A stretch of DNA of 64,000 nt from Eucalyptus grandis (taxonomy: Eukaryota > Streptophyta > Magnoliopsida > Myrtales > Myrtaceae): the NCBI RefSeq assembly GCF_016545825.1, contig NC_052614.1, positions 32,954,072 to 33,018,071 of the forward strand, in the 5' to 3' direction. Of this stretch, positions 22,127-35,699 are shown piece after piece. The first letter of the stretch is position 1, and each line of letters starts with the position of its first letter. A program made the translations under genes and the position numbers. The notes under the pieces were generated by a model, which was not told the DNA's origin, made no database searches, and was given only the letters and a program-made list of their open reading frames with translations.

Positions 22127-23396
22127 CTTTGGATGCACTTTCTTATTTTGGAGACAAGAAATCATCTTATTCGATAAATAATGTTCCTAGTTTCAAACAA
22201 ATGATACGACTAACATGTCCAATTCACATACTTGGCATGCATTTGAAAGTATGCATATACGCATAGCGCATTGCCACACATCCGATTCGATTCAAGGGTG
22301 TGACAATTTAGTTATGTAGTCAGAAGCCTACCAAAGTAGCCAATCCTTCTTCGTCAAAGCACCATTCACAGGTTTCTTTTCCACCATCACCGGTTCGAAA
22401 GGGCATGCGAAACAAATACCATCTTTCCTCAAGCATGTTTGGTACGACTTGCTCACAGCCACACAAGTGAAAAATTGTGCAGCTTTATTTCACTTCCATA
22501 ATCTCGATTGCTGTCAAAGCCAAACCAACAATATATTTGTGGTATTCAAACTACTTTGGTAACATCTGTGTGATAATTTGGCTGCTGCAATCCAAGTTGG
22601 AAGATCATCGTTGGCAACTCTTTCTTCCTCAATCCTTGGTCTATATTTTGATATCCGGCACATATATTCAGAGACCGATTGTGGTACAATCTACTTTGCT
22701 AATCCAAGAGCAAATGTTCCAGCAATTCTCTCTTAGATCGCATGATTTTCGCTAAAAATAGCTGAATTTGTTATGGTTCATCTTTAGACCCACGAGAGTA
22801 AGTCCCTCGTCCCACTCATTCTCAAGAAACTCATCAGAAAAAAATCATTAGAAATGGGTAAACGGAAGTGAGAAGCTAGCTTATGTTAAATAGAATTATC
22901 AAGTAACATCTAGAAGAAAAAATGTATAAGTTACACCCCCTATGTGAAACACACCGCGCAAAAAGTGCATATATAGTACACGTAGTTCTCAATTGCCCTA
23001 AAAACTACACCCTTTCCTGTGGAAACTATTCTAAGCTTTCGTTTTTCACGTAAACAAAAAGCAGAATGCTTCAAAACTGAAAAATCATTCACGAGAATAT
23101 GACTTCACAACTGGAGAGAGCCACATCACATGCAGGAATCCACATCTGTAAAACAAACTGAGTGAGCATTCACCCCAGAAGAAAGCCGAAAAAACAATTC
23201 ATATTGTGCAACTATCGATGCAATGCTTGCACAAAGTTCCAATTCTCATCTATGACCATGTCAACATACAACGAACCAATGCATTTACAACCACATTTGA
23301 CCAAATAAACCACTCGTGCTATATTTGGAAATTGTGCAATTTGTCAGTAATACCTCATGCTGCTGATGAAGAAAGAACCAAATGCCTCTCCATACT
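22127..23396. other. 3' flank of the coiled-coil gene
   Basis: No separate gene. 22127-22320 still matches the decayed copy at about 5050-5240. 22320-23200 is unique to this copy. Some of 23000-23396 is probably 3' untranslated region of the minus-strand gene. Confidence 0.4.
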
Positions 23397-26300
23397 CTAC
23401 TTGTCAGGATGTCCGCGTTTAGCTTTACGGCGCGCATGATTCTTATGAGCATTTCGTGCAGGTTTCTTGGCTTTTGTGCTGCAGCAATTATACAAATGGA
23501 AGCTCAATAGAAGTGTAAAAAACTAAACAACACTTCATCTTCCAACTACAAATAGTCAACAACCAAATAAAGCAATTAAGCAACCTTGTACGGGATAAAT
23601 AGATGGTATGAAGCTCACCCAAACAAGGCAGAGAGAAACTTCGAGAGAATAATGATTGGCAGAGCCAACAGAGCAGATGCCTAAGCACATTTTTTTAAGA
23701 AAATTGTTAAAAAGGGAACTCAGTATGACAATAAAAATTCGACGACGATGATAAAGAGAGCAACAACTCTTATAAGAACATACCGCAAACCACACAAACT
23801 CCTTAGTTGCAAGAGGTCTTGTCAACTCATCCTTTTTCAAGGTCTCTCTAATACGGGCTTGTACCTAACCAGAAATTAGAACTAGTCATAATTTGTGAGG
23901 ATAGCACATATTATACAACATAGAAAAACCAGAAGCCATTGGTCAAGCAGAAGATAAAAATTAAAAATAAAATTGATCGATATAATCAAAGTCGAGGTAG
24001 GCTGAAAACTCCTGTTCTAACAAAGACAAAACCAACTCATCCAAAGAGGCTTCATCTAGAGGAATGGGAGGCAACATTCAGGATTAAAGAAGCAGATAAT
24101 ATCTCACAACTGGACAACTCGATCAAGAATAGCCAAAAATTTAAAGAGTTCGACAGTAAACACCTCAACCAAGTATAGAATACCATATCAAGATCATGAC
24201 CATACAGGAGTCTAGAATGTTGTTTCTGCACATCAGTACATACACCAGTACCTGATGATGATAACTTGAAGCAGACTTTAAGAAATTCCCGTAGACACGA
24301 ACTACTTCCTTCGTGTAGGGCTTCAAGGTCAACCTTAGTTTATCAACATGAGGTTTTGTCACGGTAACAACGTTATCGATATGCGGCTTGCTGAACTTCT
24401 TGACTTCCTGCAGAACAGGACCATAGCCTTAACATAGATGTTCAAAGGAGATGAAGAGACAAGGGATCTCATATCTTATTCACCTGGTAGTAGGGATCGA
24501 CAACTTCCTGAACCTTAATCAAGTGTGGAGTGAGAGCACTCTTAGATGACTCATAAACCTCAAGGGTTTTTGTAGTCAGAGAATGCACATGCGGTTCAAG
24601 AGATGTTTTTACTGTCAAGCAGTGCTCCTTCAATGGTGGAATCCACTCCTTGAGAGAAAAAAAGGAATAACTATAATTTTAGACCATAGCAATGATATTA
24701 AGCATGTATGATAAGTAGATGATCCACCATACTCATTTAACTTTCAAGCATAGCTAGATCAGTGATCAGATTGACACAGCATCAACATTTCTACAAAAAG
24801 TATAGCTTACCTTCTTCATCATCTCTATGTGAGGTTCAGCCCACTTTGCAGCTTGAGATTTCTTCTCCAAGGTCTAGCACAGTTTAGAAAGTAACACGGT
24901 TAAAGCAGCAGAAGACAATAAAGTCAGAATGTCTGCTTGAAAGAGTGCTTGAGATTTCTTCTCCAGGGTCTAGCATGGTTTAGAAAGTAACATAGTTAAA
25001 GCAGCAGAAGACACAATAAAGTCGGAATGTCTGCTTGAAAGAGTATCACGAACCGTGGATGACCCTTTCCATTTACAATACTCACAACTTGGCAATAGTA
25101 AACGGTACCTTCTGAATAATAGTATTCATCGCAGGTTTTCCATGTTCTCTCCAGTGCAACTCAACGAAGGACTGCAATGAATGATCATCACATCACAATA
25201 ACAGCTTTTACGAACAAAGATAGCACAAGAAGAACTACCTGAAATTGTGTAAGATGTGTAGCCAACCAATGTGGGAGCCATGCACCATGAACCTGAGATA
25301 AAATAAAAAGCATCAGCTTCTAGAGAAGATGGAAAGACTAACATAATGCGGAAAAACATTGATCATATCATATAATCATTTGCTTGAGCAATTTAGCACA
25401 AGATGTTTCTTGAATCTTCAAAATCATGTTTCCAAGAATAACCAAGTACCATCTATTACATAGGCTCTTAGGCACATCATATAATGTCTACAGCAGTGAG
25501 AGATTGTGATTGGGAATCTTTTTCAAAGTAAATCAATTTCATATTATCTTTTCCTAGTCTCTTTTTCAGAGTAAAATGAATTTCAATATTATCTTTTCCT
25601 AGTCTGTTATAGAAATATTTTTCAATGACAAAGATTTTCAGACAAGCAAGGGAAATCACCATTGTGCTACTTAGTAATGGAAATTTTTTGAAAACAATCT
25701 TGTTGTCAAGATCAATTCTGTAAAGAGTATCTAAAAGGGATCTGTCAAATAACAAAAACACTGCCTTCTATTTCTGAATTCAGAAGATACTGTTTTAAGA
25801 GTTAATAACAGTTCAGGTCTTGTACCTCTGTTAGCTCCTTATGCTTTGAAGCAGCTTCAATCTTTGCCTTCAATAGTTCCTCCTGATTAGCAAAAAAGGA
25901 TATCACAGGAGGGTCATCCCAGAGTTTCAATTACATTAAACAAGGCATGCAGTTATACATACCTCAGCCACTTTAAGAGCTCGTTCAGTTTTACGTATCT
26001 TCGACTTCTGCTCATCATTGATCTTTTGGAGCTGGCAAGGAAGTTTATAAACTGATGTTAGCACACACCTACCAAACAGCATGAAGCTTGACTTTGCCAG
26101 CATTGCAGAGCAACAGCTCATTCTATATCTAGATATGCACAAAAGTATGCTTGAATACATCTTTCCAATTCATAAATAAAATCAACTGTATAGTTTGTAT
26201 GACACCTAAAATCAAAACAAACACTTCAAGAGATTGTCTTGAGTCAAGTAACCAAAGAAACATGATATGAATCTTAGTGCTGATCAGTTTCAAGCAGCCA

Positions 26301-29154
26301 AGCAGCATTGATTCAGACACCAAAGACTCATCTCATGCACATGAATTGCAGTTCGACTAGATCCATCTTCCAGGGCAATGTTTAAAGTAAAATCAATTGA
26401 GTCACATCTATAAATGCATCACTTTTGGAGAGTCCCCATAAAATCGAAAAAAAGCAAATGGTACACAGCTCATGTCACAATGTTCAATACATCATTGAGA
26501 TGCTTTCATATTTTTAAGTGGGAAATGCAGCAAGTGGTTGCCTGACATTATGACCACAAGCAGTATCACCTGTTTACTTATTTTTGTTAATCATTAGCTA
26601 TTCTCATATAAACAAATCTAATGTTCATATACTCTACAATGAATCATAACTATATTTGTTGTGTACACACCTTCTAAAAATGCATGCTAATTATGAAAAC
26701 CATATAATTCAAAATGGCTCAAAAGGTAAATCACCTTTGGAAGGACAATTTTCTGTCCATTTTTCTATGAGTCTATTATCTAATATGTGCAATTGGAAAA
26801 GCATCAAAGCAAGTAAGTTTGGTGAGACAGTGGTTTCAATAACCACCCTAAATAACCTATGGGTACATAAGAAATGTATGGAATCGATTCTTTTTAATGA
26901 ATAGATCCAATCGCAACTTCGAATATGGAATTCAAAGGGATCAAATAGGAAATGATACTTTGAATCATAGAACAATAATGAAATATACGATCAACCAACA
27001 TTTATCGAATTTGAAAAAGAGCAAGAAGAATGGAGGTTATGCACAATGCCTAAGCCAAATGGACAAACTGTTTCCACGACTCTAAAATAAACAGAATAAA
27101 GTAACAGTATCATCCTTTGCTAATCCATCTTCACTTTAGAAAATGAAGAAGTATAAGTACCAACTAAAAACCTTACAACACGCCAAATGCACGTATGCAA
27201 TGCACATTTCTAGTCTTTTCTTCAATATAAGAGATGAATTTTATAGTCTAACAATCATGCAGTTTTATAGTCTAACAATCATGCAGTGTACCTAAAACGT
27301 ATATGTTAAAAAAATTATAATAGAAATAGTCCACAATAAAGAGATCAACATGTCATATGAAAAGATAATTTTGACATTACTCGCGCAAAGTGCATTGATA
27401 GAGCCAAATTAACTAAGATTAAATCCATATGTGGGAATATCTCAAAATAGGAATGTTTCAACCCCTGCATTCCATGGGTGTTTCACTCATTTCTTTAGAA
27501 GTTTGACAAAAGTGCTGTGTGTGAATCAGCACTTCAGCATCACATCCAGGAAAGCTACACTAGAAAAGCTAAATTATCCTAAACACAGTTTTTACATGAT
27601 AATGAAGATGTAAATTCATCAGGATGCTATATTAAGGTGGCCACTGGCAGGGGGAAAATGCGAATCCTTCCAATAAGAGTAGCTAGAACAGTGGGTTAAC
27701 TGTGAAGTTTCATGTCCAGCAAACACAGATAGTGAAAAACCCATGACATCATCTGTCAGGAGCTTTCCATGAGGCATCCATAGACGGTTCTATTCATTAC
27801 AGTAGTGAAGTTAATTAAAGAACATAAGCTTTATTCCAGACCCCTATACTATCACAAGATTTATCTCAAATACATGTTGCTCCAACAAACCAGAGACAAG
27901 CATCAATTAAGAACAAACGAAATGTACAATGCAACAAGAAACAACACACATAGATTAAAAGAAGAGAACCACAGCAGCATGAGACTTTGTTGGGAATCCC
28001 ATCACCGGAAACTTACATTTTCCAGTTTTGCATTTAGTTCATTCATCCTCTTCTCAGCTTTACTCTCACGGGACTCCAAAACTTCCTTTTCCTTCAGCTG
28101 CGATTGTACATCCGTTTTAAGCTTGTCCACCTGCATAAATAAGCATTCCAGCATTATTTCACAAAACATCCGAACTTCTAGAGTTTCCATATCTTTGGTC
28201 CATTTCCAACCTGTTTCTCCAATTCAGTGGCCCGAGCATGAGCCTTCTCTATCTCAGCTGCAGCATCTAGTTTCCCCTTTTTCTACAAAGCAGAAAACCA
28301 ATATTGTCAAAGCAAATTCCAAGACTTAAAACAAAAGCAACATCAAAACAACAGAAGATCGCATGAGAAATACCTGCAGAGACGACACCTCACTCTGTAA
28401 CGATGCAACTTTATCCAATTTCTCCTTTATGGTCTTTTCCTTTTCTGCTAAGATCTTGTCCTTGGTTTGCAGCTCTCTAGTTTTCTCATTAAGAAAGGAA
28501 TCTTCACATCGATAAACAGACGTAAGGCGTTAGACATCAAGCAAATCACGTTGCAGTCATTGTAAGACAATCTCATGCACAAAAAGCAAATTAAAAAAAA
28601 AAAAAGCCAAACTTTTCCACGTCCTAAGGAAGTCAGTAGCCATTCCACAAGAACGATTACGAAGCACTTCGACACAAATCGAATCCGCCCAAACTGCGCA
28701 AACGCACACCACATTGTACGGATGCCAATCCCTTTCCTTTCACTCCAAGATTCGACGAGCCCAAAACGCGAACTTCACTGACTAACATAACTCTCGCGTG
28801 CCGAGCCGCATTACACGAATCCGACCGAACGAACATCCGCACTCACGAAGTAATAAAACTAGAGAATCCCGATCTAACCACAGGAAAAAGCGAAAGAACC
28901 AGAACCGCATCGCCATCGGAGGCGACGAGCGACGAGCGACGAGCGGACTCACCGAGAACCTGGATCTTGGACCTGAGCTGCTCGACCTCGGCCTTCAGTG
29001 CCGACGATTCGGCGGCGCCGACCGCCGCCGCCGCCGCGGCCGCGGCCTTGGCGTCGCCGCCGTCGTCGTCAGCCCTAATCGACGGAACCCAGATCAGAGC
29101 GAGCAGGAAGAAGAAGACGAGGGCGGCGCCGATCGGGAGCTTTGATGCCGCCAT
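23397..29154 (-). CDS. Coiled-coil membrane protein of the ER/Golgi (At2g24420/At4g31340 family), complete
   Basis: Fourteen exons join in frame to 1,368 nt (455 aa plus stop): 29154-28953, 28501-28374, 28282-28211, 28130-28017, 26031-25963, 25882-25826, 25292-25239, 25171-25109, 24873-24811, 24648-24484, 24407-24252, 23864-23784, 23680-23619, 23478-23397. All borders are GT-AG. Residues 1-28 are a signal peptide ([13 protein letters not shown], then DD); about 50-215 is a coiled coil rich in E/K/L heptads; about 218-245 a Trp-rich conserved stretch ([20 protein letters not shown]); 254-381 amphipathic helices with KPHV/EPH motifs and PYYQ; 382-408 ends TKEFVWFA; about 405-428 a transmembrane helix; 429-455 a basic tail ([20 protein letters not shown]). 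Family members are annotated as myosin-like or 'DNA repair ATPase-related', but nothing here suggests an ATPase; an endomembrane coiled-coil tether is my inference. ATG, length and signal peptide fit. The 2-kb fourth intron (26032-28016) holds no gene. Confidence 0.9.
24850..25045. repeat. About 97-bp tandem duplication at an exon border
   Basis: 24850-24946 ('gcttgagatttcttctcca.ggtctagca...gcttgaaagagt') is repeated immediately at 24947-25045 with few changes. The repeated segment includes the splice acceptor and first 24 or so coding bases of exon 9 (24811-24873, minus strand), so intron 8 carries a decoy copy of the exon 9 start. The proximal acceptor gives the in-frame full exon. Confidence 0.85.
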
Positions 29155-30700
29155 GGAGATCTCCGCCCCCCCACCACCACCGCGACGGCTGCGCGAACTC
29201 CCTCCCGAAGACGGCGGAGCGGTTGTTCTCTATCGCCTTCGATGAAAATAAGGAGCAGGAGCAACCTCGAACGGGAAGGAAATCGAGAGCCGGAGCGGAA
29301 GCCACGAGGGAGAGATCGTATTTAATCCGGAATCGAATCCGTTTTCCGGCGAATAAATTAATGTTTTGTTTTCGAGAAATTTAATTTAAAGGGCGGTCCG
29401 CCACGGGGGTAGGTGACGGAGAGCCACCAAATTAAAGCGAACGTCGCTTGGTCTTGACGAGGAAAAAGTTATTAAAAATAATTTTAAATTATGACCATGA
29501 GGACACATTTACCTAAAAGAAAAATTTGTATAGCATTAACAAATTTTAAATTCGACACATTTGTCTTTAATTTTTACTTGTGATATAAAAGATCTTATGT
29601 AACATAATTACTTTCCATCAAAATTCTAGATTCATTTTTCAACCAAAATAATATCATTTTTATTTATTACTTTTTGCTTCATGGTGTTCATGTAGATGAA
29701 TTTTTAATGATTTATAAATACAAGTTTAAAATTTTTGTTTCACCAGAAAAGCATTAGAATAAATGCATTATAATTTATATAATTTAAGGTTTTTGGTGAC
29801 TTTTATCCTTTTGATAATTAAAAAGACATAATTTTTTTCTAATCAAAAAGGCAATGGAAAAAGAGAGAGAGAGAGAGATTTTTCATGGGATTTTATTATT
29901 CGGATTTTGGGGTCCCACCACCATGGGGAAGTCAATTTTGCAGGCCATAAAAAAAAGGGGGGGGGGGAGAAAAAAATCGGGAAAGCCCGAAAACGACGCC
30001 GTATTCGGAAAATCGTGCGAGATCTTTTCGGGGACGTGGGGTTGGGACTTTTAAACTGGGAGCCGGCCACGTGAGGAAAGTCGGTTGCTGCGTTCGTATG
30101 CAGCGGAGCTATATCGGTGCGAATTCCCCGCCGTCGGATCAGATAGAATCGACGCCGGTCGTCTGACGAAGCGGGGGCGCTCCTCCACCGTCGGATCCAA
30201 GAACAGATTTCGCCGGTCCGGAAGGAAATTCGTCACGTGAAGCCACGTCCGCTCGGGAAAAAAGCCAATCGGAACAAATGCATGCGGAGCGGGGGACACT
30301 TTTGAAGTCGCTTTCTTATACCTTTAAAAATCGCAAGTAGATCTTTGAATGGCTCGTGTTACACTACCCTATGTTACAAGGTATCTGATAACGAGAGACT
30401 TTCCGACTCATTAGTAACTTGATCGGGTCAAGGTGATAGGCTCGCCAATTTCGGACTTTCAGTATAAGGTGATAATGCGAAATAATTATAGTACAAATTG
30501 AGCATTCCATAAAGCAGGCAAGACTGTCATGATAATGCACCTTTTTATAGATACAAAAAATGTCACTTTGACTGTGTTCATGTCTTCCAGCTTTTTCTCT
30601 CGTCAACTGTTGCTTTTCCCCAACCTTCCAAGTTGTTTTCCTCTGACCCAAAAAAATAAAAATAAAAAGTGGCTTTCCAATTAATTCATCCCTTTTAAAA
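29155..30700 (-). promoter_or_regulatory. Upstream region of the coiled-coil gene
   Basis: 5' flank of the minus-strand gene. It contains two G-box cores CACGTG at 30068-30073 and 30234-30239, about 0.9-1.1 kb above the ATG, a GA run at 29862-29877 and a run of nine or more G at about 29957. 29380-30660 is duplicated at 31443-33140. The G-boxes are bound by bZIP/bHLH factors in plants; whether they serve this gene or an unseen neighbour is not decided by the sequence. Confidence 0.45.
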
Positions 30701-30789
30701 TATAAAAGAAAAATTTATACTTTCAAGCCTTAATATAGACATCATGATATTATAGGTTATGATTAACCTAGAACGATGCATATAAAAGG

Positions 30790-31200
30790 TTCTATTTATT
30801 CTAGAGTTAACACAATACAAAATTTTAAACTAATATATCTATGATAAATTTACTCTAAATTAATTTTTTGACCACTCAAAATCCCAAACCGGTACATATA
30901 TGGGTCTATGACAAATTTATTTTCCATTACTGTCAAATTACTAAGATAAATGACACCTAACTATTGAAATTTGGGATTTTACCCTCCGTTTGTCACAAAT
31001 ATTCCAGTTTATGGGTTTTCGTAGTATTAATCCAATTTAAAATAAATTTATCATAAATATATAGTTATGAAGTTTTGTTATAGTTGATAAATTAATTAAT
31101 AGTAAATTTCTTACAACAAAACTAGTTTAGAGTTTTTTTAATCATAAAATTAATTTGAAATAAATTTATTACGAATATATCAGCTTGGGGTTTTTCTTGC
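30790..31200. repeat. Dispersed AT-rich repeat, copy 2
   Basis: Same family as 955-1315 ('tgtcaaattactaagataaatgacac', 'accctccgtttgtcacaa', 'aaatttatcataaatat'). A further copy is at about 33733-34085. The three copies are badly diverged and lack clear ends. Confidence 0.5.
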
Positions 31201-31442
31201 TATTAATCTTTTTTTTTTAAACATAACTTATAAAAAGGGTGGACATGCACGCAAAAGGGATATTAAAACATCAAATTCAAAAGTTTAAATTATTAAATGG
31301 AGAAAGATTACTCGTGTGTAAAAACTCACCTCTTCCTAAGATACAGCAGTTATGCGTATTCCTTCCTCGCTTTGCCGCGGATGTAAAAGATGAGCAAAGT
31401 GAACCTCCCACGGAAGAAAACGAAGCCAAAAGGGAGGCATAT

Positions 31443-33140
31443 TTTTAAGTAGTTTTATTTTCCAGAATTAAATTTAAAGGTCGGTCCACAAGGTGGGTAG
31501 GTGATGGAGAGCCACCAAATAAAGAAAGAGAGATCGAATCTAATCCATATTTTAAGTAATTTTAGATCGAATATAATTCATATTTTTAAGTAATTTTATT
31601 TTCCGAAATTAAATTTAAAGGTCGGTCCACAAGGTGGGTAGGTGATGGAGAGCCACCAAATAAAAAGAGAGAGATCGCATGGGTTCGTTTGACAATTTAA
31701 AAAGATGTTAAATATTTCCGGGAAGAAAAAGGGAAAAGATAATTAAAAAAGGACACTTTTTAATGGATTTGGATTCAGATTTCAGATCCCACCGTGAGGA
31801 AGTCAAATTTTGCAGGAATAAAGAAGAAGGGGAAAAAATGGAAAAAAAAAAAATGTAAAAACGACGCTGGCGCACGTGTCGTATTTGGAATGTCGTTCAA
31901 GATCTTTTTGTGGACGTCCAGTTAAGGGTTTTAAGTAGAATCGGGCACGTGGGACTGAACTGGAAGACGTTTCATACCTTCGCAGGAGCACTGGCGGTGC
32001 TGCGAACATGCACAGGATAGAGAACATGATATAAAAAATATTATATTTATTATATTTTTACCAATTCAGTTATAAATATTTTAATTATGTTAATTGATTA
32101 TTAAATATTTTTGTAATTTGTTAATTAAGTCAATCCAGTTAATTTTGAGCAATCAATTCCCAATCCAATTTGGTCTCCAGAAATTATTAATATGAAGACC
32201 GGAACTGGTCAAGCAATAACGTTGATATTTTTAAATAATATTTTGATAAATTTTTAAATTTTTATAATGTTCAGAGTTTTTTTTTTTCCTTTTTTTGTTT
32301 TTTTGTTTGCAGAACAAGTGCTTGAAGGCTATCAAAGTGGCCAAGTGGTTCCTGCTGCACATCCCTGCTAGGCAAGGGTTGCCAAGTCCTCCCTTAACCT
32401 CGATCCTACCAAGCGAGGGGTGTTGCAACCTCGTTATACCTAGTTGAGGGCTTGCACAAGGGCCGCCAAGCCCTTGCTAGAGGCAATGAGGGTTACTCAA
32501 AAACCAATTAAAAAATAAAAGGAAAGATGAAAAATACAAACAAATAATGTTAAATTTTAAAATATTATTTATGTTTAAAACTAAATTGATAAATGCATAA
32601 TATATTTAAAATTTTTTTAGTAATTTTGTCATGAATGAAATTGTCGGTGCAAATTGTCCACCGTCGGATTAAATTAATTCCATGTCGATCATGGGATGAA
32701 ACGGAACTTCTCGCCATCTGATCAAAAGGATTCAGTGGGCACAAGTAGTTAAATCACGTGAAGGCATGGCACTCGAGAAAAAGCCCTAGGAATGCATGTG
32801 GAGTGGAGGACATCAATGATTGTTCTTACGGTAAAAGGATTATTTATTCTTTGCGAGACCATGATTTTTTTTTTTTTTTATAGTAGCTTGTGTTGCATTG
32901 CCAAATCATATCGCATCTCTTATGAAGACCAATCACGATATATCATCAATTTGAACTTTTAAATGTAACCAATCATAACTCAAGTCGAATGCATGAAGGA
33001 CTCATAGCGATGATTACTCGTTCCATTTTTTTGCTAATACAAAAAGAAGTCACTTTTTATTTTCTTCATGTCTTACAGCTTTTTCTCTAGTTAACTATTA
33101 GTTTACTCGAAGGATCGCAATCTTTGAAGTTGTTTCAAAT
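31443..33140. repeat. Duplicate of the coiled-coil gene's 5' flank
   Basis: In order, this stretch repeats segments of 29380-30660: 'aaatttaaag..cggtcc...gggtaggtga.ggagagccacc' (31465-31525 and once more at 31605-31665), the block with 'gaagtcaa.ttttgcagg' and 'aacgacgc' (31760-31965 against 29890-30080), the block 'accgtcggat...atcacgtgaaggc' (32646-32815 against 30115-30300), and 'tcatgtctt.cagctttttctct' (33055-33085 against 30575-30600). Both G-boxes are kept (31946-31951 and 32755-32760), and an extra CACGTG is at 31873-31878. 31985-32645 is an insertion with AT-rich sequence and a GC-rich 'caagccctt' block (32330-32480). Exon 1 itself is not duplicated. Confidence 0.75.
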
Positions 33141-35699
33141 CATTCCATACTCTTTCAAATTTGATTTTTTTTTTCAATTTTCAAATCTTAAAAAGAAAAG
33201 TCATGATATAGGTTAACATTAATCTAGAATGATGCGTATAATTTTTTTTTTTGGCTTACGACAAAGCCTGCATAGATATAAAAAGATTTTTCAGTAAAGA
33301 ATTGAAAAAATCTTTAGGATCGATAAGGCATGCTCCCAAGATACTCTCTAACCACACTTAGTAAGAAAATGTATGGTTATCAATAAACTGATTACGAGTA
33401 ACACAATAAATTATCACCTTATCAAATAAGGGTGCCGTTTAATGAGAAGTTTCAAATATTTCGAACTTGTTTTACGGGAAAGAATAGCGTCATGGGTGGG
33501 TTTAAAAAGGAATGTTCTGAATTAATTGCTGTTATCGAGTCAAACAAGCTCCAATTTTCGCAAATTAATCGATGTCGGACAAAGCCAGTGTAAGATGCAT
33601 AGAAGACAATTGTCTCGCGTTGCTTAGACCGCGAACTTTGAAGATCAGATTAGCTATGAAACCGTGGTTGTCCTTGATTTGCTCATAATCTTCTGAAAGC
33701 CCTTTGCCACATTCATTTTGGAATTAAAATTAGAGTTAATACCAACAAAAAATCTCAAATTGATATATTTGTAATAAATTCATCATAAACTAATCGAATT
33801 GGTATACCTGTAACAAATTTATCCTCCATTAATTTACGTTAAATCTTATTATCAAATTATTAAGTTAAATAACACGTAACAGTTGACGAGTGTATCAGTT
33901 TGGGACTGTACCCTCTGTTTGTCACAAGTGTCCTAATTTATAATTTATCATGATAGTAATTTAACAGAAATTAATAGTGATGAATTTATCACAAATATAT
34001 TAATTTAATGAATTTTTCATAATAAAAATATTAATTTCAAATAAATTTATCATACATATATATATTAATTAAGGATTTTTTGTAATATTAACCCGTAAAA
34101 TTGTTAGCCGGCAAAGCTTTTTAAGCATAAAACTTTTCTTCTCCTTCTGTTTCGTCAAACAAGTACATTTTAGACCAACTTCTAATTTTTTTCCATAGAA
34201 GTTAAGACATGTAATGGTGGTCTTCCACTGGAGGTATAATGATTGGTCGTACCCCCACAAATGTCGGTCGTTAGATTGAGATGAAAAGATCTGGGTCATT
34301 GAATTCGAACCAGTTGCATCCAGTTGGCAATTATTGCACAAGGTCGGCTATCCCACTCACTAGAAAATGGACGTCTCACATGGTATAAGTAAAATTTAAT
34401 GACGTTTTACAGCGTTATGCCTCTAGAATTCAAGGAGTGACTATAATGATAGAAGGCTGAATCGGATAAAACTCAGAATATGATAACTTTTATTTTATCT
34501 AATATTTGGAGTGTTGTAAAATCTAGATAGAATTGGATATGGTTTGAATATAAAAGATATAAAGTCCAAGCAAGAGGTGGGATAAACTTAGATAAGATAT
34601 TTATTATTTGAAAAATATATAAAAATAAAAGAAAAATGTGCTCCAAGTCGAAGCTTTCTTGAAGCTTCTCTCTCACATCTCTCTCACACACTCAGTCATC
34701 GTTGCCTCCAACCGTCATCTCACTGCAGCCACCTTCGTTGCCACCATCTCACCACCGTCTCACCTCATCGCCCTCTCCCGCCGTCGTACCCGCCAAGTTT
34801 GCACCTGTCAGTTGATGTCTCTTCTCGCCACGACCGCCCTCAATCCCAACTGCCATCGCCTTAGACAGCCTCTTCTAGCTTTGTCACATGCAGCACCAAG
34901 CAATCTAGGATCGACCTCGAGCACCAACAAGCCAGGATGGACCCGAGGGCAAGGATCAGGCACTAACGAACCGAAGTTTGAGACTGGTGCTCGATTTGAG
35001 CCCCTGAATTTTGTGTTACTATACTTATTGCGATTTCATCGCTAGTGTCATCGCTTAAAGGAAAATCTGTCCATGGATATCTGGTAAAACTGGAAATTTT
35101 GTGGGATCCTCAAGTAGAGAACAGATGATCCGTATGTATGTCAAATCTGGTTGCTTCGACTCTGCTCAGCATTCTGGTTTGGTTGAGGAAGGCCTGAAAC
35201 TTTTGGATTTCCTTCTGGACGCTTGGACAATGTGATTCCGAGAAAGAGAGACGGCAAAGCAGGAGAGGATGGATGACGGGTGCGATCAAGAAGGTCAGTG
35301 CAAAGTGAGAGGTGCGAGGCAGACAAGAGAGACAAATGAGGGACTGAGCAAGTTTATGACGACGGCATCAGTGGATGCTCCAGACGGCGGAGGTGGTCGT
35401 GGTAGGTCTGGACATCAATAATATACGGTTTTCACGACTACGATAATTAATTTTTTTTTTCCAAACCTCAAGAAATTGATTTTTTGTTTTTTTACGTTTA
35501 ATCCAATTTTATCCATGTATATCTAGACATTACCAAACGATGCATAGAATATTTCAAATCCTATCCTATCTTTATCCTATATGACCTCATCCTATCATGT
35601 AAATGACTTACTGCCTGTGACTACTAATGTAGCTTTTGATTACCTGGTCCTAAATTAGATTGGATAGCTCGATAGAAAATTAAATGAGTGATTGTGAAA
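33141..35699. other. Intergenic
   Basis: 33733-34085 is a third copy of the dispersed AT-rich repeat. 34638-35045 (+) is an open frame of 135 codons (starting MLQVEAFLKLL) rich in S, T, P and R; it lacks any known motif and its flanks look non-coding, so I regard it as chance in a C-rich stretch. No other candidate. Confidence 0.35.

Noticed and set aside
29155..30340. ER-stress elements (CCAAT-N9-CCACG) in the promoter of the coiled-coil gene, which would link it to IRE1
   Set aside because: CCACG and CCAAT occur near 30243-30270, but spacing and orientation do not fit the ERSE consensus.
34638..35045. 135-codon plus-strand frame near 34.8 kb
   Set aside because: Composition reflects a C-rich stretch; no domain, no splice context, no homologous feeling.
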